9,855 nucleotides of DNA from Rhodoferax sp. (GTDB lineage Bacteria; Pseudomonadota; Gammaproteobacteria; Burkholderiales; Burkholderiaceae), in the NCBI GenBank assembly GCA_028292075.1, contig JAQGNA010000760.1, positions 1 to 9,855 on the forward strand. The letters are read 5' to 3'. Shown here piece by piece: positions 5,152-9,855 of this stretch (within the stretch, counting starts at the first letter, position 1; every line of letters starts with the position of its first letter). The translations under genes and the position numbers were made by a program. Below the pieces are notes generated by a model. It did not search any database, was not told where the DNA came from, and saw only the letters and a program-made list of their open reading frames with translations.

Positions 5152-6708
5152 TCAGCGGTCTCGCACCGCCCATTCGACCAGCGCGTCGAGCGCCGGCCGT
5201 GCCGCCGCGGCGTTCGGATGGTTCACCAGGCCGACCACGACGTAGCGCTGGCCGCTGCGGCCGGTGGCATAGCCGGCCACGGCCGCCACGTCGCGCAGCG
5301 TGCCGGTCTTGAGCTGGGCGTTGCCCATGGCCTCGGGCGCCAGGCCGCGGTTCTTCATGCCGAGCGTCGTGCCGTCCACGCCGGCCACCGACAACGAATT
5401 CAGAAACACCGCGGCCTGCGGATGCACGGCGGCGCGGCGCAGCAGCCTGCCGAGCGCGGCCGCGGTGATGCGTTCGGCGCGGCTCAGGCCCGAGCCGTTT
5501 TCGACCAGCGGCGCGGGCACCAGCGGCCGGGCCGGCCCCATGGCGCGTGGCCACCAGGCCTTGACCACGGCGCGCGAAGCCTCCTGGCTGCCCTGGCCCT
5601 TGGCCGGGCGCTTGCCCGGCACATCCCGCGTGTCGGGCGCGCTGAGCGTCAGGAAGATCTGCTGCGCCATGACGTTGTTGCTGAACTTGTTGACGTCGGC
5701 GATCACGTCCGCCAGGGGCAGCGACGGCGCGTCCATGAGCCAGCGCGCGCCGACCGGCACCGGCCCTTCGCGGGCCGCGCCGTTCACGGTGCCGCCGGCC
5801 GTGGCGAACATCGCCAGCAGCGCGCGGCGCGCATAGCTGGCCGGATCGGCATAGGCCACCGGCCAGACCCGCTCGCCGCACCGGGCCGGGTAGCTGCCGG
5901 CAAAGCGCACGCGGTTCGGGTCGCTGAAGTCGGCCGCCAGCGCACCGCGCCAGTCGCCACAGGCGGCGCTGCCGATGGGCACCGTGGTGTCGATGGCCAC
6001 GCCGGCCATGGGAGGCTCGCTGCGGACCCGCGCGGTGCCGTTGGCCGGGTCGGGCGTGAAGGTCAGCACCAGCGCCTTGAAGTTCACCAGCAGGCCGTCG
6101 GGCGTGCTGTTGTAGGGCCGCAGCGGCTCGCCGTCGAACTCGGCCGGGTCGCGGGCCACCGGCGCGAAGAAGCTGTTGTCCAGCACCAGGTCGCCCCGCA
6201 CCTCGCGCACGCCGCGCACCTGCAGCGCCTTGAACATGGCGTCCACCCGTTCCAGCACCAGCTTGGGGTCGCCGCCGCCGCGGATGTAGAGGTTGCCGTC
6301 CAGCACGCCGTTGGCGATCGGGCCGTCGGCGTAGAAGCGGGTGGCCCAGGTGTAGTCTGCGCCGAGCAGGTCGAGCCCGGCATAGGTCGTGACCAGCTTC
6401 ATCACCGAGGCCGGATTCATGGCTTCGTCGGCACGGTGGCGCAGACGCGCCGGTGCGTCCTCGGCGCCGTCGACGGGCGCCACCAGCAGGCTGACCGCAT
6501 CGCGCGGCACCTTGGCCCGGGCGAGTGCCGTGGCCACTTCGGCCGGCAGTACCGGCTCCTGGGGCCGTGCCGGCGCCTTGGTGGCGGCTTGGGCGGCGTG
6601 GGCAGTGATGGCCAGCAGCACCGACAGCGCCACCAGCCGAGGATGCCAGGCACGCCAGAGACTCGAGGGGTGCCGGCGTGGCCTGACGGACGAAAAGGGA
6701 AGGGGCAT
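5152..6708 (-). CDS. dacB: D-alanyl-D-alanine carboxypeptidase/endopeptidase (PBP4 type)
   Basis: A 518-residue low-molecular-mass penicillin-binding protein of the S13 peptidase family, acting on peptidoglycan stem peptides in the periplasm. It trims terminal D-Ala and can cut cross-links. A signal peptide with a long Arg/Pro N-region ends near AHAAQA (36-41). The three active-site motifs are intact: SVMK (101-104) with nucleophile Ser101, SNN (343-345) and KTG (467-469). The long insert between the first two motifs, with YIRGGGDPKL (141-150) and the RGDLVLDNSFF stretch (171-181), is typical of PBP4 rather than PBP5-type enzymes. ENGSGLSR (403-410) is another family signature. Length fits. 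No strong ribosome-binding site precedes the ATG at 6708, but no better start leaves the signal peptide whole. The gene diverges from the EamA gene across 185 bp. Confidence 0.95.
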   Translation of the reverse strand: MPLPFSSVRPRRHPSSLWRAWHPRLVALSVLLAITAHAAQAATKAPARPQEPVLPAEVATALARAKVPRDAVSLLVAPVDGAEDAPARLRHRADEAMNPASVMKLVTTYAGLDLLGADYTWATRFYADGPIANGVLDGNLYIRGGGDPKLVLERVDAMFKALQVRGVREVRGDLVLDNSFFAPVARDPAEFDGEPLRPYNSTPDGLLVNFKALVLTFTPDPANGTARVRSEPPMAGVAIDTTVPIGSAACGDWRGALAADFSDPNRVRFAGSYPARCGERVWPVAYADPASYARRALLAMFATAGGTVNGAAREGPVPVGARWLMDAPSLPLADVIADVNKFSNNVMAQQIFLTLSAPDTRDVPGKRPAKGQGSQEASRAVVKAWWPRAMGPARPLVPAPLVENGSGLSRAERITAAALGRLLRRAAVHPQAAVFLNSLSVAGVDGTTLGMKNRGLAPEAMGNAQLKTGTLRDVAAVAGYATGRSGQRYVVVGLVNHPNAAAARPALDALVEWAVRDR

Positions 6709-6881
6709 GTGGTGACGGGGAAGGGCGGCGCCAAGTGCTACCTGCGATCAGGCAATCACGCAAAACCGCAAAGAGGAACACAGCCGGGCGCTCCGTGGGT
6801 AGCGCGGCCCGGGCGAGTCTACCGCCGCGCCGCAGCAGGCGCAGGCACGGCCCCACGGCGGTGCCGGAAGCCGGCTCCACC

Positions 6882-6893
6882 GATAATCGGCCG
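6882..6893 (+). promoter_or_regulatory. -10-like GATAAT placed for a leaderless eamA transcript
   Basis: GATAAT (6882-6887) matches 5 of 6 bases of the sigma-70 -10 box and ends 6 nt before the ATG at 6894. That spacing would start transcription at or next to the start codon, and no ribosome-binding site is present there. No convincing -35 box was found. Leaderless start is inference. Confidence 0.35.
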
Positions 6894-7904
6894 ATGCCTC
6901 GAATGTCTCCCCGGCTGGCCGGCCATGCCGCCGCCGCCGTCACCATTGCCATCTGGACCTGCTTCATCGTGATCGCCAGGGGCGCGGCCCAGCGCACGCT
7001 GGGGCCCTTCGACCTGGCCATGGCACGCATCCTCGGTGCCAGCCTGGTGCTGTTGCCCTGGGGCTGGTGGCTGGTGCGGCAGGGTGGGGCCACGGGCGCC
7101 AGTTCGCTCTTCGGCCTGTCGCCGCTGTCGCTGCGGCTCACCGCGCTGACCGGGGCCTTCGGCGGCCTCGGCTATGCGCTGCTGGTGTACAGCGGCTTCT
7201 TCTTTGCGCCGGCCACCCATGCCTCGGTGCTCATGCCCGGCAGCCTGCCGCTGTGGACCACGCTGCTGGCCGCGGCGCTGCTGCGCGACCGCATCACCCC
7301 TGCGCGGGCCGTGGGACTGGGCCTCATCGTGGCCGGCGACCTGCTGGTGGGCGGCGCCAGCCTGCTGCACGCCTTCGACGGCGGCGAGGTGTGGAAGGGC
7401 GACCTGCTCTTCATGAGCGCGGCGCTGTGCTGGGCCATCTACACCGTGCTGGCACGGCGCCATGGGGTGGACCCGGTGCGCTCGACCATTGCCGTGACGG
7501 CCTTCGCCTTCTGCACCTATGTTCCGGTCTATGCGCTGCTGATGGCCATCGACGCCGTGCCTTCGCGCCTGTTCACCGCCCCGCCAGGCGAGGTGCTGTT
7601 CCACATGCTGTTCCAGGGCGTGGGCTCGGTGGTCGTCTCGGGCATCACCTTCATGAAGATGATCCAGTACTTCGGGCCGGTGCGCTCCACCATGATGACC
7701 TCGCTCGTGCCCGGCCTGTCGGCCCTGGGGGCGGTGCTGCTGCTCGACGAGCCCCTCCACTGGAACCTGCTGGCTGGCCTGGCGCTGGTCACCGCCGGCA
7801 TCGTGTTCGGCGTGCGCCGTGGGGCAACGCCCGCGCCGACAGCCGGTTCCTTCCCATCGACTCCGCGGGCAAGTGCCGCGGCGGTCTGCGCCAAAGGGCT
7901 CTGA
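6894..7904 (+). CDS. EamA/DMT-superfamily transporter
   Basis: A 336-residue inner-membrane protein with about ten hydrophobic segments arranged as two EamA repeats (roughly residues 12-150 and 168-300), the usual layout of drug/metabolite transporters. The second repeat ends with the family-typical LDEPLHWNLLAGLALVTAG. Family members export or take up amino acids, nucleosides or other metabolites; the substrate here is unknown. After the last helix there is a basic, then Ala/Pro/Ser-rich tail of about 30 residues, probably cytoplasmic. The start at 6894 was chosen because hydrophobic sequence begins soon after and a -10-like box fits a leaderless message; the ATG at 6903 is equally possible. 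An in-frame ATG at 6735 would add 53 mostly basic, non-membrane residues and is unlikely. It ends 4 bp before tsaB and probably heads that operon. Confidence 0.88.
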   Translation: MPRMSPRLAGHAAAAVTIAIWTCFIVIARGAAQRTLGPFDLAMARILGASLVLLPWGWWLVRQGGATGASSLFGLSPLSLRLTALTGAFGGLGYALLVYSGFFFAPATHASVLMPGSLPLWTTLLAAALLRDRITPARAVGLGLIVAGDLLVGGASLLHAFDGGEVWKGDLLFMSAALCWAIYTVLARRHGVDPVRSTIAVTAFAFCTYVPVYALLMAIDAVPSRLFTAPPGEVLFHMLFQGVGSVVVSGITFMKMIQYFGPVRSTMMTSLVPGLSALGAVLLLDEPLHWNLLAGLALVTAGIVFGVRRGATPAPTAGSFPSTPRASAAAVCAKGL

Positions 7905-7908
7905 CACC

Positions 7909-8718
7909 ATGAAGCTCCTGGCTTTCGACACCAGCACCGACCAACTCTCCATCGCCGTCACGGACGGCGTCCGCACGTGGCAGCACGACGGCGCCGGCGG
8001 GGCCAAGGCCTCGGCCACGTTGATTCCCGCCGTCATGGCCCTGCTGGCCGAGGCCGGCCTGAAGCTGGCCGAACTCGACGCGATCGCCTTCGGTGCTGGG
8101 CCCGGATCGTTCACCGGCCTGCGCACCGCCTGCGCAGTGGCCCAGGGCCTGGCCTTTGGCGCCCGGCGGCCGGTGCTGCCGGTCGACACGTTGATGGCCG
8201 TGGCCGAGGAAGCCCGCCATCGCTGCGGCGCCGAACGCGTCGTGGCCGTGCTCGACGCCCGCATGGACGAGATGTACAGCAGCCGCTACGCCTGGCACGA
8301 AGGCGGTTGGCAGGCCGAGGCCGACTTTGCACTGGTGCGCCCCGAAGCGCTCGATGTCCCCGAAGGCTGGACTCTCGCCGGCAATGCGATGCCGGTGTAC
8401 GGCGAACGTTTTCCGCAGCGGCAAAGCGCAGCCGGCGGTGCGCCGGATGCGCCCCTTGATGTGCCCCGTGCTCAACCTCCCGATGTACCGGCCCTGCCCA
8501 CCGCGATGGCCATGCTCCGTCTGGCGCCAGCGCTGCTGGCCGCCGGCGGGGCCGTCAACCCGAGCGATGCACTGCCCCGCTACATCCGAGACAAGGTGGC
8601 CCAGACCACGGCCGAGCGCCTGGTCATCCGGCAGGCCGCTGCCGACGCTGCTGCCGTTGCTTCTGCTGCGGCCAGCGTCGCCGCAAATACCGTCGGAACG
8701 GATAAAGTGGCGCCATGA
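7909..8718 (+). CDS. tsaB: tRNA t6A-modification complex subunit TsaB (YeaZ)
   Basis: TsaB is the essential, ASKHA-fold scaffold that pairs with TsaD, and with TsaE and TsaC, to form threonylcarbamoyl-adenosine at position 37 of ANN-decoding tRNAs. Family marks are LAFDTST (4-10), GAGPGSFTGLR (62-72), the dimer-helix region following it, DARMDEMY (117-124) and PRYIRDKV (223-230). At 269 residues it is longer than E. coli TsaB (231). The excess lies in a Pro/Asp-rich insert (about 172-196) and an Ala-rich tail after residue 240. The tail holds about 30 residues with no expected fold. The ATG at 7909 gives the canonical MKLLAFDTS start; AAAGGG lies about 10 nt upstream, inside the end of the transporter gene. 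Its stop overlaps the start of an 18-codon ORF leading to rimI. Confidence 0.95.
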   Translation: MKLLAFDTSTDQLSIAVTDGVRTWQHDGAGGAKASATLIPAVMALLAEAGLKLAELDAIAFGAGPGSFTGLRTACAVAQGLAFGARRPVLPVDTLMAVAEEARHRCGAERVVAVLDARMDEMYSSRYAWHEGGWQAEADFALVRPEALDVPEGWTLAGNAMPVYGERFPQRQSAAGGAPDAPLDVPRAQPPDVPALPTAMAMLRLAPALLAAGGAVNPSDALPRYIRDKVAQTTAERLVIRQAAADAAAVASAAASVAANTVGTDKVAP

Positions 8719-8771
8719 CGCCGTGCCTTTTCGCCCCGCGCCGGATCCGGCCCGGCGCGCCCGCCGCATGA
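8715..8771 (+). CDS. Possible 18-codon coupling ORF between tsaB and rimI
   Basis: An ATG overlaps the tsaB stop as ATGA (8715-8718). The frame reads 18 codons, giving MTPCLFAPRRIRPGAPAA, and stops at TGA 8769-8771, which overlaps the rimI ATG (8768-8770) as a second ATGA. The peptide has no recognisable features. Its likely value, if translated, is to carry ribosomes from tsaB to rimI, whose start has no ribosome-binding site. An alternative is that rimI starts at the in-frame GTG at 8723. Confidence 0.35.
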   Translation: MTPCLFAPRRIRPGAPAA

Positions 8772-9235
8772 GTGCCCTGCCGCAGGTTCAGGAAGCCCGC
8801 TTCGAGCCCATGGCGCCCGCCTGGCTCGACGCGGTGGTGCGGGTCGAGCAGACCGCCTATGCGCATCCGTGGTCGCGCATCAACTTCGAGGACGCCCTGA
8901 AGTCGGGCTACCAGGCGCAGGTGCTGGTGGCCGACGATCAGATCCTCGGCTACTTTGTCGCCATGAAGGGCGTGGACGAAGTGCACCTGCTGAACATCAC
9001 CGTGTCGCCGGCCTGCCAGGGCCAGGGTTGGGCCCGCATCATGCTCGACGCGCTCGGCGTGTGGTCGCGCGGGCAGGGCCTGCAGTGGCTCTGGCTCGAA
9101 GCGCGGGTGAGCAACGTGCGGGCGCTGCACATCTATGCCGCGCATGGCTTTCAGCGAGTAGGCCTGCGCAAGAAATACTACCCCGATGCCTTCGGGCAGC
9201 GAGAGGACGCGATCGTGATGAGTCTGAAACTATGA
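8768..9235 (+). CDS. rimI: Ribosomal-protein-alanine N-acetyltransferase RimI
   Basis: A 155-residue GNAT-fold acetyltransferase that moves acetyl from acetyl-CoA to a protein N-terminus, classically ribosomal protein S18. The acetyl-CoA loop is QGQGWA (84-89), fitting Q/R-x-x-G-x-G/A. Glu111 in WLEARVSN and Tyr123 in HIYAAHGF match the catalytic Glu103 and Tyr115 of the E. coli enzyme. The KKYYPDAFGQREDAIVMSL end (136-153) is the RimI C-terminal signature. Length is close to the E. coli protein (148). The ATG at 8768 gives a standard N-terminus but has no ribosome-binding site. A GTG at 8723 in the same frame would add 15 Arg/Pro-rich residues. The stop overlaps the next start by 4 bp (ATGA), and tsaB-rimI pairing is widespread in bacteria, supporting the call. 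Confidence 0.95.
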   Translation: MSALPQVQEARFEPMAPAWLDAVVRVEQTAYAHPWSRINFEDALKSGYQAQVLVADDQILGYFVAMKGVDEVHLLNITVSPACQGQGWARIMLDALGVWSRGQGLQWLWLEARVSNVRALHIYAAHGFQRVGLRKKYYPDAFGQREDAIVMSLKL

Positions 9236-9855
9236 GCCTCGACCTGGACGCCCGCCAGCGCGCCATGCTGGAGGAGATGCACATCCATGTGTGGTGGCCC
9301 AAGGCCGTGGAGCTGCCGGCCGAGCCCGCCGCCGCGGCTGTCTTGCCGGCCACTTCCGCGCCGGTTGCGGTGGCACCGCAGCAGCAGGTGAAGTCGCCGC
9401 CGCGCATGGCGCCGGTGAACATTGCCGATGCGATGGCCGATGCGCCCGAGCTTGCGGCGGCGACGGCGCGGGTGGCGGCGCCGCAGAAGCCCGTGGTGGC
9501 CCGCGCGCTGCCGGCCGGCCCCATCGACACCATGGACTGGGCCACGCTGCAGGAAGCGGTTGCCGGCTGCATGGCCTGCCCGCTGGGGCAGGGCCGCAAG
9601 AACGCGGTGTTCGGCGTCGGCCCTGCTTCAGAGGATGGCCAGCCACCGCGCGCCGACTGGCTCATCGTCGGCGAGTCACCGGGTGAAGACGCCGAGGCCC
9701 AGGGCGAGCCCTTCGTCGGCCAGGCTGGCAAGCTGCTGGACAACATGCTCAAGGCGATCGGCGTGAGCCGGCACGGCAGCGCCGACGGTCTGCCGCACAA
9801 GGCGGCCTGCATCGTGAACCTGCTCAAGTGCCGGCCACCGGGCTCGCGCAACCCG
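9232..9855 (+). CDS. Family 4 uracil-DNA glycosylase, C-terminus cut off by window edge
   Basis: The first 208 codons of an iron-sulfur uracil-DNA glycosylase, which removes uracil from DNA to start base-excision repair. The family domain begins only near residue 102. CMAC (113-116) supplies the first two cluster cysteines, and the catalytic/uracil-binding block is GESPGEDAEAQGEPFVG (147-163), close to the GExPG...GxPFVG family 4 pattern. NLLKCRPPGSRNP (196-208) has Cys200, expected to be the third cluster ligand; the fourth cysteine and the HPS-type motif lie past base 9855. Ahead of the domain is a tail of about 100 residues rich in Ala, Pro, Val and Gln that looks disordered, apart from a short helix at residues 4-20. 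The ATG overlaps the rimI stop by 4 bp, so it is translated from the same message. Confidence 0.93.
   Translation, partial: MSLDLDARQRAMLEEMHIHVWWPKAVELPAEPAAAAVLPATSAPVAVAPQQQVKSPPRMAPVNIADAMADAPELAAATARVAAPQKPVVARALPAGPIDTMDWATLQEAVAGCMACPLGQGRKNAVFGVGPASEDGQPPRADWLIVGESPGEDAEAQGEPFVGQAGKLLDNMLKAIGVSRHGSADGLPHKAACIVNLLKCRPPGSRNP

Noticed and set aside
6709..6893. Promoter for dacB, such as TTGCGT with TAGCAC or an upstream TAGACT on the minus strand
   Set aside because: The matches to consensus are too poor, and several equally weak options exist in this 185-bp stretch.
5122..6972. A 616-residue plus-strand frame antisense to dacB
   Set aside because: Composition is Arg/His/Gly/Ala-rich without any domain, while the opposite strand carries all three PBP4 active-site motifs.
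5039..7141. A 700-residue minus-strand frame overlapping dacB and the divergent region
   Set aside because: It is the shadow of dacB in another frame, rich in Arg, Gly, Ala and Pro with no motifs. High G+C keeps alternative frames open.

Overview
The window is very GC-rich, with dense genes in short operons, and reads as chromosomal DNA of a betaproteobacterium. It is most likely Burkholderiales, family Comamonadaceae (Variovorax/Acidovorax-like). The grounds are codon usage, the tsaB-rimI-udg gene order, and an intergenic repeat whose core CTGAGCTTGTCGAAG is common in such genomes. The family placement is inference from recalled patterns; no database search was possible.

Layout, left to right. 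(1) 2-595, minus: the first two thirds of a PhzF-family isomerase, cut by the window edge. (2) 596-778: a divergent intergenic region with tandem 14-bp direct repeats. (3) 779-1996, plus: a 6-phosphofructokinase whose motifs indicate the pyrophosphate-dependent type. (4) 1997-2420: a 424-bp gap mostly filled by an eleven-unit composite tandem repeat (2004-2269), followed by two hairpins just ahead of the next gene. (5) 2421-3154, plus: two overlapping small genes, an unrecognised acidic protein and a CGIC thioredoxin-like protein. (6) 3165-4971, minus: a GDSL/SGNH esterase lipoprotein followed 16 bp later by an OmpW-like outer-membrane protein; both products are exported. (7) 5152-6708, minus: a DacB/PBP4-type D-alanyl-D-alanine carboxypeptidase/endopeptidase. 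(8) 6894-9855, plus: an operon of an EamA/DMT transporter, TsaB, RimI and a family 4 uracil-DNA glycosylase that runs off the right edge. Its genes are separated by 4 bp, linked by an 18-codon bridging ORF, or overlapped by 4 bp.

The window is mainly housekeeping metabolism, cell-envelope functions and information processing. TsaB supports the universal tRNA modification t6A, RimI acetylates a protein N-terminus, and the glycosylase removes uracil from DNA. DacB, the esterase and the OmpW-like protein act in or on the cell envelope. No tRNA, rRNA, CRISPR array, insertion sequence or phage gene was seen. I see no convincing new multi-gene system. The most unusual items are the composite repeat array, the unknown-protein/thioredoxin pair, the tsaB-rimI bridging ORF, and the direct repeats between phzF and the phosphofructokinase gene.
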